A stretch of DNA of 64,000 nt from Sophora flavescens (lineage: Eukaryota > Streptophyta > Magnoliopsida > Fabales > Fabaceae). The stretch spans positions 170,808,518 to 170,872,517 of the forward strand of contig CM061067.1 in assembly GCA_030762895.1 (NCBI GenBank), given 5' to 3'. The position numbers and the translations under genes are program-made. Numbering within the stretch: position 1 is the first letter of the stretch; every line of letters starts with the position of its first letter. Shown here piece by piece: positions 24,501-34,130 of the stretch. The notes below the pieces were generated by a model. It saw only the letters and a list, made by a program, of their open reading frames with translations. It had not been told where the DNA came from and made no database searches.

Positions 24501-24782
24501 GATGAAATAATAAGATGTATCCACATTGGGTTACTCTGTGTTCAAGAGGATGTAGCTGACAGACCAACTACAGGTACCGTTTCTCTAATGCTTAATAGCA
24601 GCTCTTTCCCTGTTCCTGAACCATCACAACCTGCATTTTTGAAGCGTGGTAAAAGTTTATTGTCTGTACGGTCAAGTGAGCAATATTCAGAGGCGACAAG
24701 GTCAAGTGATTCAGGATCAGGAAGTCAATCTACTCAAGGATCAACAAATAAGTCTTCAATTTCGGATCTATATCCCCGCTAG
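18549..24782 (+). CDS. Cysteine-rich receptor-like kinase (CRK, two DUF26 domains)
   Basis: This is a plasma-membrane receptor-like Ser/Thr kinase of plant defence and stress signalling. Seven exons join in frame: 18549-19413, 19801-19926, 23023-23174, 23265-23475, 23772-24009, 24125-24272 and 24432-24782. All introns are GT-AG, and the 2,091 coding bases give 696 residues, normal for CRKs. The ATG at 18549 opens a signal peptide (MAMICSPLLLLWFLLSLFV). Both DUF26 units show C-X8-C-X2-C (CRGDVKPDVCRSC; CTPDLSEQNCTEC). Exon 2 encodes the membrane span (IVASVVALVLLILICIY). Kinase motifs are GQGGFGTVYK, AAIKRL, HRDIKTSN, GYMAPEY and SFGVIILEI. The magnesium motif is DLG where DFG is usual, and I replaces V in AVK. 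No break is seen. Intron 2 is unusually long (3,096 bp). Confidence 0.93.
19927..23022. other. Expanded second intron of the receptor kinase gene
   Basis: Sibling introns here are 90-390 bp, but this one is 3.1 kb. It holds GC-richer islands (20290-20800, 20880-21000 and 22250-22440) within AT-rich DNA, plus a phototropin exon on the opposite strand. The islands have coding-like minus-strand frames with no family I recognise. A gene-fragment-carrying transposon insertion would explain this, but I could not locate its ends. Confidence 0.6.
22001..22180 (-). pseudogene. Captured phototropin exon fragment (just before LOV2)
   Basis: Sixty codons on the minus strand end KRKGLDLATILERIEKKFII then TDPRLPDNPI. 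This matches the conserved segment of plant blue-light receptor kinases (phototropins) that leads into the second LOV domain. Directly after PDNPI the minus strand reads GTAAGA, a splice donor, so the fragment is a genomic and not a cDNA copy. Upstream acidic residues (SESEDDERPD) fit the LOV1-LOV2 linker. The next exon is not found; the sequence turns AT-rich. It is antisense to the host CRK gene. Confidence 0.8.
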
Positions 24783-25109
24783 ATATCTGTGATAAAATTG
24801 ACTTCATAAGTGCGTTATTGGACAGAAGAAAATGATTCTGAAGACAAATTATCATTTATTTGAAGCTCGTCCTTTGTATTTATATTTTTAGCCCCTGCCT
24901 CCTTGCTTCACATTCACCAGCATGATGGTTGTCGTTTAGCACTTTGTACCAGTTTACTTTGTGGTGTTTGTCTGCCGTGCTTTCTTTGTAAAGGAAATTT
25001 AATTTGAGAGAGTCATAAATTAAATTACTTGCCCAATTATAGCACCGCCTTTTGTAATAGATCAAATGTGGATAGCATATAACCTATCATATCCTCTTTG
25101 AAACTGTTG
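24783..25109. other. 3' flank of the receptor kinase gene
   Basis: This is presumed 3' untranslated and downstream sequence. No canonical AATAAA was picked out with confidence, and nothing else is seen. Confidence 0.45.
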
Positions 25110-25870
25110 TTTAGTGAGCCAGCAGGATAAGATAAGTCAATCCTGTCACTTATCCTATCCTGTCAATCTAGTTAAAATTCTATCCTGAGGGAGGACTGGG
25201 TTAGAACTCAACAGGATATGATAAGGTGATTTTTTTTTCCCGATAACTAGTAGGATAGGGTGATTTAAAGTATAATTAAATATAAAAATATATAAAATAA
25301 TTAAAGTATAATAAAATAATAATTTAAAGTATAATAAAATTTAACATGATTACAAAAAAAAGGTATAATAAAATATAAAATATTTAAAATAATAAAAATA
25401 TTAATAATCAATTTTAAAATTTATTTTTATTTTATCACAATGCTAAGTTTGTTATTTTATATTATTTTTAAAAACTGTAAAATATAAAAAATTATTCTAA
25501 TAATTTAACTATATGTAAAGTAAAAAAAAAATGAATATTTAAAAATATAAAAAATTAATTTTAGTTAGACAATATTTAAAAAATTTAAAACATTATATGT
25601 AATTTTATCATAAGGATAATTTTGTTTTTTTATTATAAATTTAAATAATGAAAATTAAAAAAAAATAAATCCAATAAAAGATGAAAACATTTAGAATAAA
25701 AACGAAATTTTTTAAAATTCATACTTAAATTATAATGCCGTCCAGTTGGTTATCTGGTAGACACCAAACGTCAGATAGGATAACAGCTTATCCTGCTCAT
25801 ATCTTATCATACTCCTATCATGTTCTCTTATCCTATCCGTCATTATCCTATCCTGACCACCAAACGAGCA
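25110..25870. mobile_element. MITE-like non-autonomous DNA transposon
   Basis: The left end reads TTTAGTGAGCCAGCAGGATA and the complement of the right end TTTGGTGGTCAGGATAGGAT, so the termini are imperfectly inverted. Both ends carry repeated GGATAAGATAAG/CTTATCCTATCC motifs (25115-25260 and 25775-25855). The 480-bp core is over 80% A/T and has no gene. The target duplication is not clear. The ends resemble small hAT-type or other MITEs, but the superfamily is uncertain. Confidence 0.6.
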
Positions 25871-26759
25871 AACATTTGCACTAAAAGTCTAGGATAAAAC
25901 ATCAATAAATATATGTTTTTGTGATAAACTATCTACATTGTCTACTTTCCATGGATGGATATCTATATCATTTAGGTAGGTTAGCGTGTGTAATAGTTTC
26001 CGCTCGCGGATAAAATTCGTATTCAACCTTACTCTCGGTGCTAAGCCCAAAAGAAAATGAAACTACAAAGCAACAAGATGGGGGTAGGAACTCCTATAAC
26101 ATCCGCTTATAATCCCTGAGGAAGAGACATATGAGGATGCTCATAAATTATCAAGCCATTATCGATGTCGCACCCCATATTTGCCAATATATCAATTAAA
26201 AATATATATTTTTAATTACCTTTTTTTTAAGCATATATTTTTAGTTACCTAAAAAGAAATATTTATCATTTACCGGTACTATTGTAAGTTTTTGTTGAGT
26301 TCATATCACATGCATATATATAGGTTTCATTTAAGTTACACCTTTTGAAAACTGGTGCATGGGTGAGCCAGCCATGTGGACCAATATAAAGCCTGCAATT
26401 GGACACATATGTTTCTCCACTTTTTGACACAGTCAAAGTGTCCTCATCTTGTCAAACAGTATAATCAATTTTCTGTATTTGCACAATGAGAATGAGAAGA
26501 ATTGAATAAATTGATAAGAATTTCTATTATTTTTTTTAAGAAGAATTGATCTTAGGTATAGGACGTATAATTTTTTTTTTTATATTTACATCTTAAAAAT
26601 AATTTTATTTTATCTTCCAAATAAAATCAATTCTTCTAAACTCGCTTTTAAAATATCATTATTAAATACAAATCAATTTTATTAAACTCGAATTTGTTAA
26701 ACATCAATTTTTTTAATCAATTCTATCAAAATTTAAAATAAATGGACCTAACCTAAATC
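25871..26759. other. Intergenic, AT-rich, no feature seen
   Basis: No gene or clear repeat is seen up to the CACTA insertion. The last three bases before the element (ATT, 26760-26762) are its target duplication. Confidence 0.55.
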
Positions 26760-26762
26760 ATT

Positions 26763-27130
26763 CACTAGTGCAATAAGTGATTTTTACGTCAGTTAAAATT
26801 GATTTTTTACGTCAGAATACTGACTGACGTAAATACAGCTGACGTTAATAGTTACTATTTTAACGTCAGTTGAGAACTGACGTTAAATATAACACTATTA
26901 ACGTCAGTTCCTTAACAAAACCGACGTTAAAATAAAACTATTAACGTCAGTTCTTTAATACAACGGACGTTGATTTTGTTAAAACTAACGCCGGTTGTTA
27001 TAAAGAATCGACGTTAAATGTTTAATTTTAACGTCGATTGTAATAAACAACTCGACGTTAATAGAGTATCGTATATTTTATAAAATACTATTAACGCCGC
27101 TTGTTTGATACAACCGACGTTAATAAGTTT
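26763..27130. repeat. Left subterminal repeats (AACGTCAGTT family)
   Basis: About ten TTAACGTCAGTT units and complements occur with variants such as AACGCCGGTTG and CGACGTTAAT. They are the same family as the arrays at 31256-31470, 32365-32655 and 33540-33829. The sequence differs from the ACATCGGTT family of the first CACTA element. Confidence 0.88.
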
Positions 27131-27369
27131 TTTTTTTTTAAATTCGGTTTTAAAATATCACTCCCCTCACCTATCCCGCATTCAAATTCCACTAACACGA
27201 ATATCACACACATTACAGAATTGCAAAGGAAAATTGAACAATGGGGACTTGAAAACCAAAACCCATGTATATATATAAATAAATTTTAGTTCCAATGTCT
27301 AAAAAACAAAACTATCTAAGGATATATATATACATGTTATTAATTAGTTTCTAAAGTCTAACAAAAAAA

Positions 27370-28640
27370 CTATTTATCTAAGTAGTGCGGAGGTATGTTG
27401 GCAATTCCTTTTTCAGCCGCATACTTGAAGAAGAATTCGGCGAAGCGCATCCTCAAGTCTCTTAACTCATCTTGTTCAATAGGCGATTGGTCGATAAATG
27501 CCTAGACACGTTCAAATAATAACAATAACATCAATGCAAGCCATCTTCAAAACTATAATATATAATTTAACAAGTTGTTTAAATATTACCTTCTTCCATC
27601 ATTCCGTAATAGATGCGGATACTATGTTCAGCATATGAAGCATCACATAATAGCCGCACGACCAACTGTCAGGTTAAAATCGAGACTACCAACAAAATTA
27701 ATTTCAACGTCAGTTGAATATACACATAAATTAGTAATTATAATAATAATTATTTGATAAATAAACTACCAAACCTTGAGGATGTTCCATACAGGATTTG
27801 TTTTAGCCTTAGAAGTCCTACTTCTCCCGTTGGCGCAACTTATGCTACTCGCCTTCAGCGCGCTATCATAAACAAATAATCATGTCGATCAATTAACAAA
27901 CTCATTTATCATGTGCGTAATAAACTAAAAACAACTGATATTAAAACTTAAATTTAATTTAAGATTAGTTACTTACATATTTACAGCTTCCACCACCTTC
28001 GGTGGCGGATCATGGTGGAGAGAGCGAAAGAATATGACAAGTATGCCTAGACGGGTGAAGTACCAACAACCGCCAATGGTCATTCATACAAAGAGGGAGC
28101 CAGATATAATTATTTCGGATTGTCTCCCAACACCTTCCCTATGTATTTACTCAATGCATCGCCAAAGAAAGAACTCGGGCGGAAGGATTGACGGATCTAA
28201 GAAACCGTAAACCGATGCAACGCCTTATCAAGTCAAGACGATGGAGATACCTAAGATATGAAAAGGGTGTGGATGTTAATTACATAATATATATATTGAA
28301 ATTAAAATAAATTATTAAATGGAAAAATACCAAAAATAAATAAGTTATAAAATTAAAATTAACTTACGTGCACCAGAGACTGATGACATTGCTGTTCATC
28401 CAGACGTTATTTCTACAGGCGTTCCCGAGATCGTCACCAACGAAGGAAAATATCCTCTCTTGATTTGGGCTTGCCACCCATCCATCGTGCTCCAATGGAC
28501 ATTCAAAAATCTCATACGCATAATCCTCACCAAGTGAGAACAAACGAGTGATAGGTGACAGCACCGACCGACGTCGACTTGGCCTTCGGTTTAGGAAAAT
28601 AAAATATATAATTTTTTGATAATTATAAAAACACAAGTAA
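27370..28640 (-). pseudogene. Ulp1-like (C48) cysteine protease domain of CACTA element
   Basis: Ulp1 proteases cleave SUMO-type modifiers; copies carried by transposons have no settled role. On the minus strand the order is VWMNSNVISLWC (about 28390), NNYIWLPLCMNDHWRLLVL with the putative catalytic His (about 28110-28050), an FRSLHHDPPPKVVEAVN segment (about 28020), DSWSCGYYVMLHML with the putative catalytic Cys (about 27650), and the tail DELRDLRMRFAEFFFKY ending at TAG 27372-27370. A TGA follows the Cys exon (ITE-stop-WKK), and frames shift between blocks. Some shifts may be introns (27700-27760, 27870-27980), but the stop suggests decay. Confidence 0.7.
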
Positions 28641-28679
28641 TTATTTGACTCTTTTGGACATTAATAATGAATAAATACC

Positions 28680-30366
28680 TTTGCTAACATTTCGAGCTCA
28701 CGTCGTTTGGAGTCCAACTCAAGCTCACGCCTTTTCATTTCCAACTCATGCTCATGGCGCTGGACTTCCAACTCCCGCTCCCTAGCTGCCAACTCATCGT
28801 CCTCCACATGTGCCCTACTAAAACTCTCTTTTGTGCTCACATGTGAAGCGTTGGCAAGCCTTGCGGTGTCCCGGGATGTACCGACGGAGGAAAGCTCTCT
28901 GCAAGCGCCGCTTGAATTCTCGGGTTGGCTATTAAGCCTTGCATCGATGTGATGTAATATCCGGGTTGGTCATGAGGTGCTGAGTAATGTCAGCCAAAAT
29001 TGATGCTTCATTGACCACCCGCTTTCGTGAAGCAGACTTGCCATAATATTGTTTGATGGTCACGTTCCCGGAACACCGAGAACCCGACCAGGATGGTCTT
29101 TCTTGCCTAGAGCGAGTCATCAAGACGCCCCGCCGTCCCGGAAGGGACGAATGCGCCCGGGAGGATTTTGTTTTAAGATCCATCTACAATGAAAAAAATG
29201 AAAAAACGTGCAAGTGAAAAGTGTTGCAAGTATCTATACAAATATCAATTGAAATCAAGTTAATTATTTACTTACAATCTTATCTCCCACTTCGCGAGTG
29301 GCATCGACTTTAAAAGATCCCGCCTTTGTCATGCGGCCGGCTAACCGTACATCCTCGCGGTCGATGTCCGACGGAGGACTTGATGGTGTGCCCTCGTGCA
29401 CCTCTCCTCTTTCAATCCTAGCGAGTGCTCTTCCCGCTTCGCCTCACCTATCCGCCATCATCTCGTTGGATCCGAGTATGGTACCCACCCCGAGACATGG
29501 TGTGGCGGTGGACGTTCTTCGCGCGATTCTCGCCGACCCTTATTTGCCTTAGCCTATTCAAACAAAAACACATAATTAAATATAGTTAAATGATATATAA
29601 TAAGCATACAAAATTAACTTAATCAACCAACCTGAAATTCTTCATCCCGTCGACTCCTCGGCAAACATATCCCAAGTATCCCGATCAATCCAGGGGATAA
29701 TCCGAGAACATTTTATCAAGCCGCTTCTTCCCGGATAGATAGTACCTGGTAAGATCATGCTTGAACCCATTCCAACGCTTTGATGCCATTTTCATACATT
29801 TATGACGATGATCCTCGTCATTTGGCACACGATCAAGCTACCTACACATTAGATACATATATAACAACCGGATGGATTATAACTCGGATAATTATCTCGA
29901 TAATGTAAATCAAACGAATGTAAAGGTAAAATACCGTGATAGCCTCCCAAATCCGATCCTTAACGCTACGTGGAACGCCATTCCAGTGGTTGTAGTTGAT
30001 GCTTACGTCTTTGCTTCGCTTGTAGAAACACCCACTTATTAAATTCTTTAGCACGGGGTCCCCGGGCATTTAGATTAGCATCGAAGGACACCTCAAGCTT
30101 CGTCCGCTCGCCTGTCCTTCTCTAGTTTCTTCAATGAGGTGGCTCCTCTACCCCGTTTCCTATGAGCCTGTGATGTCTGTATGGACAAAAAAAATGATAA
30201 AATAGAGGGTTGTAACATTATAAACTTACATTAACAAGAAGGACTAAAGACAATATATAACATGCATGTAAACTTACACTAGAATCAGCAGGCGTAGGCG
30301 TGATCGGGTCCTCGCGAAACCCCAACAAGTGTCCTCCCATGCATGTGGGCTATCCGACCGATCCAT
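28680..30366 (-). pseudogene. TNP1-like (Transposase_24) gene, frameshifted
   Basis: The gene starts at the ATG at 30366 (MDRSDSPHAWEDTCWGF). The next exon reads QAHRKRGRGATSLKKLEKD, then in another frame KLEVSFDANLNARGPRAKEF, then NHWNGVPRSVKDRIWEAI. The following exon has KRWNGFKHDLTRYYLSGKKR (about 29750), then MSRGGYHTRIQ (about 29500) and DIDREDVRLAGRMTKAGSF (about 29340). The gene ends in a Glu/Arg-rich coiled coil (ERELEVQRHEHELEMKRREL, about 28760). The domain order parallels the gene at 1-1206. Several one-base shifts break it. Confidence 0.75.
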
Positions 30367-30540
30367 ATGTATGCCTGTTCAAAAACAATATATATGTATT
30401 AACATATGTTATAACTCAAAATAAATACAGAAGTATAAATAAAAATAACTAGATAGGTCCTGTAGATATACAAAACATCTATATATCCAATATAAGGACA
30501 ATACGGGAGATTGAAAACTATAGTTTTTGAACATTGCCAA

Positions 30541-30660
30541 GCACTGGTCACGGCCGGCCGTGATGTCCATCACGGCCGTAACGTACAATCGAATCGACCC
30601 TCATAGGCAGAACTGATCACGGCCTAGCCGTGATGAGCATCACGGCCGTGACAGATCAAC
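30541..30660. repeat. CpG-rich palindrome modules shared with the first CACTA element
   Basis: One B-type (GGCCGGCCGTGATG, CCATCACGGCCGTAAC) and one A-type module (GATCACGGCCTAGCCGTGAT, GCATCACGGCCGTGAC) are separated by the same spacer phrase as in 5040-5530 (GACCCTCATAGGCAGAACTG). Like the first array, they lie just upstream of the minus-strand gene start (30366). Confidence 0.85.
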
Positions 30661-31255
30661 CAGCAGAGCAACATGCACTCAAAACCAAAATTAGAGACAT
30701 TCCAAACAACTCAAACTCACGGTTTAAAGTTACAACTACTGAGACTACAGTTTCAACATACACTCAAAACCAAAAATAGAGACATTCCAAACAACTCAAA
30801 CTCACAGTTTCAAGTTTCAACTCATCGAGACTACAGTTTCAAACCAGCAGAGCAACATGCATGCACTCAAAACCGTGAATAAAAAAATGTGCCCTAATTA
30901 AAGACTCACCAGAAATAGGCGCTCGCGTGGTGGTGGGGGGGAAGCTCGAGTGGTGGCCAACGTTCGATGTGGTTACTAAGAGCAGAGGGACAAGGAGAGT
31001 TAGTGTGCGGGAAGGCCAAGGGAAAGAGAGATGTCAAGTTATTGCAAAGAAGGAGCGGGAAAGACAGAGTTAGGGGTTAAGAGTGTACCTCACGGTGGTG
31101 GCGAAGAAGCCCTCGCGGTGGTTGCGGTGGAGATGAGCGCGCGATTAGGGCAGAGTGAGAGCGAGAGTGAGGGTTGAGCGTGATGAAAAGAGAAAAGACA
31201 TAGAGAAGTGGAGAAGGCGCGCGGGGGTAAACGTTATAATTAAAATAAAACAACA
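30661..31255. other. CACTA interior: diverged tandem repeat, no gene
   Basis: A roughly 90-bp unit with ACTCAAAACCAAAA, GAGACATTCCAAACAACTC and GAGACTACAGTTTCAA is present nearly twice at 30672-30870. The rest is purine-rich with no supported frame. Confidence 0.6.
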
Positions 31256-31470
31256 TTTTACGTCAGTTTTTGGTAAAACCTGACGTTGAAGATCATATAT
31301 TTAACGTCAGTTGTCTTAATAAACTGACGTTAAAAACTCTCACACTTATTACGCCGGTTGTTAGTAATAATCGACGTTAAATGTCATATATTTAACGTAA
31401 GTTGTATTAAGAAACCGACGTTAAAAACACTCACAACTTCTTACGCCGGTTGTATTACACAACGGACGTT
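31256..31470. repeat. Internal block of CACTA subterminal repeats
   Basis: AACGTCAGTT and TGACGTTAA units recur as at the element ends. A second internal block sits at 32365-32655. Each block directly precedes one copy of the captured promoter segment. Confidence 0.8.
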
Positions 31471-31486
31471 AAAGGTTTATTAGTTT

Positions 31487-31807
31487 CTGCAAAAACATTC
31501 ATTCCCTTGACTACTTGTGCTACTTACCCATTCACCTTTGTACCTAATCCTCTTAATGAGCATTAAGTTTATAGATAAGTTTTCAAGAAAATCAGAATAA
31601 CTTAGTAACTTCATCCACTGCTCCTATAAATAGCTTCCTAGCTTCCTTCTCCTTTTAATTAATTTTCTGCTTCACAATATGGCTCTGCTGTGGAGATTAA
31701 CTTCATCACTCTTTCTTCCTATTCCTAGACTCAAAGGTCTTTGTCTTAATGGTCAAACAACTTCGAGTTTGAGTAAATTACATTGCATGGATATTAAGGT
31801 TGGGTGA
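31487..31807 (+). CDS. Captured promoter and 42-codon reading frame, copy A
   Basis: A segment starting CTGCAAAAACATTCATTCC contains a TATA box (TATAAATA, 31625-31632). The ATG lies 47 bases downstream of it (31679-31681) and opens a frame to TGA 31805-31807. The peptide begins MALLWRLTSSLFLPIPRLKG and is rich in Arg, Ser, Leu and Thr with almost no acidic residues, like an organelle targeting presequence. It resembles the first exon of a nuclear gene for a mitochondrial or plastid protein captured by the transposon. The source gene is unidentified, and expression is not shown. Confidence 0.45.
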
Positions 31808-32659
31808 ATCACGTAATGTGATTCTCTCACTTTATTTCATCCCCGTCATCCCTTTCACTTTGCTTTGGAAGCAAGTGATTGTGGATTCAAGATGATGCAT
31901 CAAGGAACTCCATCAAGAAGAAAGATGCAAAGATCCATTTCACTTTGCTTTCGCTGCTAGTGATTGAGGATTTACTTTGCATCTTGGAATTCAAGTGAGG
32001 GAGGTGATGCATCCATTGGAGTTTCTGATGACAGGACTGAGAAGAAAATGATGTTGATGCAGAAACTTTTTTATATTTTAGGGCTATGTTGCAGAAATTT
32101 TTTATCTTTTAATCATGTAATTTAACTTATGAATCGCTTCAATTAATGTCATACGATTTGATTATACATATAACTTGTTTTATGTTAAGTGTTTATTTAT
32201 TTTAATTTGCACAATAATTTGTTTACTAATTCAAGCTAATTAATAAAAATTAAAAATAAACTTGTATAAAAAAAAGGTTTAGAAATAAACTGCAGTACTA
32301 TATGGAGTGATCTGCGTTAAGAGGGACAACAGGGGACATGACAACCAATGAAATGAGTTTCATAATTATTTACGCCGATTATTTATAGAACTCGACGCAA
32401 ATAGTTTACCCACCACCTCATTTTTAACGTCAACTTATTTGACGATCGCCAAGTTCCCATATATTAATTACATTATTTCCAATATTCATTCTCGCACGTG
32501 TATAATATATAGGATTATTTACGCGCTATTTATTTAATCAAGTAAAAATAAAACTTTGAACGTCGAGTTGTATAAAACCTGACGTTAACAATTAATATTT
32601 TTTATTAAAAACACTTTTAACGCCGCTTTTTAAAAAACTGACGTTAAAAGTGTATAGAT
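31808..32659. other. DNA between the two captured copies
   Basis: This holds further unidentified captured sequence (about 31808-32330), with imperfect internal repeats around CATTTCACTTTGCTTT (31850 and 31938), and then a block of subterminal repeats (32365-32655). No coding frame is supported. Confidence 0.5.
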
Positions 32660-32974
32660 AACTGCAAAAACATTCATTCCTTTGACAGTAATGTGCTACT
32701 TACCCATGTACCTTTTAACTAAATCCACTTAAAGAGCATTAAGTTAATAGGTAAGTTTTCAACAAAATCGTAATAGCTTAGTAACTTCATCCCCTGCTCC
32801 TATAAATAGCTTCCTTCCATCCTTTTAATTTTCTCGCTTCACAATATGGCTCTGCCGTGGAGATTAACTTCATCACTCTTTCTTCCTATTCCTAGACTCA
32901 AAGGTCTTTGTCTTAATGGTCAAACAACTTCGAGTTTGAGTAAATTACATTGCATGGGTGATAAGTCCGAGTAA
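32660..32974 (+). CDS. Captured promoter and 42-codon reading frame, copy B
   Basis: This is a second copy of the segment at 31487-31807 in the same orientation. It has TATAAATA at 32801-32808, ATG at 32846-32848 and TAA at 32972-32974. From the ATG through GCATGG the two copies differ by one base in about 111 (CTG to CCG, Leu4 to Pro), while the upstream 190 bp differ at many positions. After GCATGG the copies diverge entirely, as if at an exon border. Confidence 0.45.
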
Positions 32975-33539
32975 ATTACATTGTGTGAGTTGCTCACCTT
33001 ATCACCTTCCGGGAGAATCACTCGTTGGAGGGCTAATCAGGTGCTCGGGGTCACAGTTCCAAAACCTCGGCTTTGGCAGCAAGTGACCGTCTTGGAAGTC
33101 TCTGGAACCACCGCCTTTGCTTGAAACGGATCTGGTGCACCTGTTTTTGCCTCTCTCTTGAGCTCTCTCATGCCCCCGGTTTTCGAGGTCTTCGAGAGTA
33201 TATATAGTTTTCCCTTTGGCATATTTCATAAAACTCTCTCGATGGGATGTAGTTTTAATGTTTAGGATTTTAAACCCTTTCAATGTAACTTTTATAGGAT
33301 TTTAAACCCTTTCAATGTAACTTTTTATAGGATTTTAAACCCTTTCAATCTTCTCAGACGATCGACCTGTGTTACACTTCATGAATGAGATCCGGTTTGG
33401 GTTATTGATTCAACTTATACTTCGCACATATATTTTAGTTTTCAAAACAGAACACAAAACATCAAAGCAATTCATGTGAAACTGAAACTTTGAGGAAGGC
33501 AATGCGGAAGGAATCGTATACTAGATAAAAAAATTATTA
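32975..33539. other. Unassigned captured DNA in the CACTA element
   Basis: A 31-bp unit with TAGGATTTTAAACCCTTTCA is tandemly repeated about three times at 33262-33350. The minus-strand frame 33283-33002 is not convincing as a gene. Confidence 0.45.
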
Positions 33540-33829
33540 AAATAACTTTTAACGCCTGTTGATGTAGGGATCGACGTTAAAAGTGAAGAGACTTACTTAT
33601 AACGTCAGTTCTTTATCGAACTGACGTTAAAATGTTCACTTTTAACGTCAGTTCTTTATTGAACTGACGTTATAAGTAAGTCTCTTCACTTTTAACGTCA
33701 GTCCTTAAAACAACTGACGTTAAAATTGAATTAATGAAGCCTGATATTTACAAAACTGCCACCGCCTCCTTTTTAACGTCTAGCTTTTGGTTAACTGACG
33801 TAAACCTTTACCGTCTAATGTATATTTTC
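33540..33829. repeat. Right subterminal repeats of CACTA element
   Basis: TTAACGTCAGTTCTTTATYG and its complement form large inverted pairs. An almost perfect palindromic pair spans 33580-33690 (ACTTATAACGTCAG to CTGACGTTATAAGT). The array adjoins the terminus at 33830-33837. Confidence 0.88.
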
Positions 33830-33840
33830 CACTAGTGATT

Positions 33841-34130
33841 TTCTTTGTGAACTGACAAGAAGATAGCATTTTAGTTTGTTTTTGTTACCCAAAAAAATTA
33901 CATGAGTGCAAATACGGGAAGTCGGGAAGTAAGCAATGCAAATACCTAATTGTGTATTTGTTTTGACCTGGTACCCAAAAAACAAGTAAAGTTGAAGCCA
34001 GGATGTCATTTCCATTGGTCTATGTACTTGGTGAAAATGGTGTATGGGTTCACCATTTTTTAAAAGGTGCACCATAGCATGCACCTTAAGCTTTAGCTCT
34101 TGTCTTTTTAGTTACTAGGCCAAGTTGGCA
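33841..34130. other. Flank between CACTA element and LINE relic
   Basis: No gene is seen. A small inverted repeat, GGTGCACC...TGCACC, lies near 34062-34085. Confidence 0.4.

Larger units (their letters stand above)
26763..33837 (-). mobile_element. Complete CACTA transposon with TNP1-like and Ulp1-like genes, 7,075 bp
   Basis: Both termini are CACTAGTG (26763-26770 and 33830-33837), flanked by the direct repeat ATT at 26760-26762 and 33838-33840, the 3-bp target duplication expected for CACTA elements. Subterminal TAACGTCAGTT repeats fill both ends. Coding relics on the minus strand are TNP1-like (30366 to about 28680) then Ulp1-like (about 28640-27370). No TNP2 transposase is seen, so mobility would depend on another element. 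It also carries a duplicated foreign segment with its own TATA box and a short conserved reading frame. Confidence 0.93.

Noticed and set aside
33002..33283. 93-codon minus-strand frame inside the CACTA element
   Set aside because: It is opposite to the captured segment, has no homologue I know, and has no splice or promoter context.
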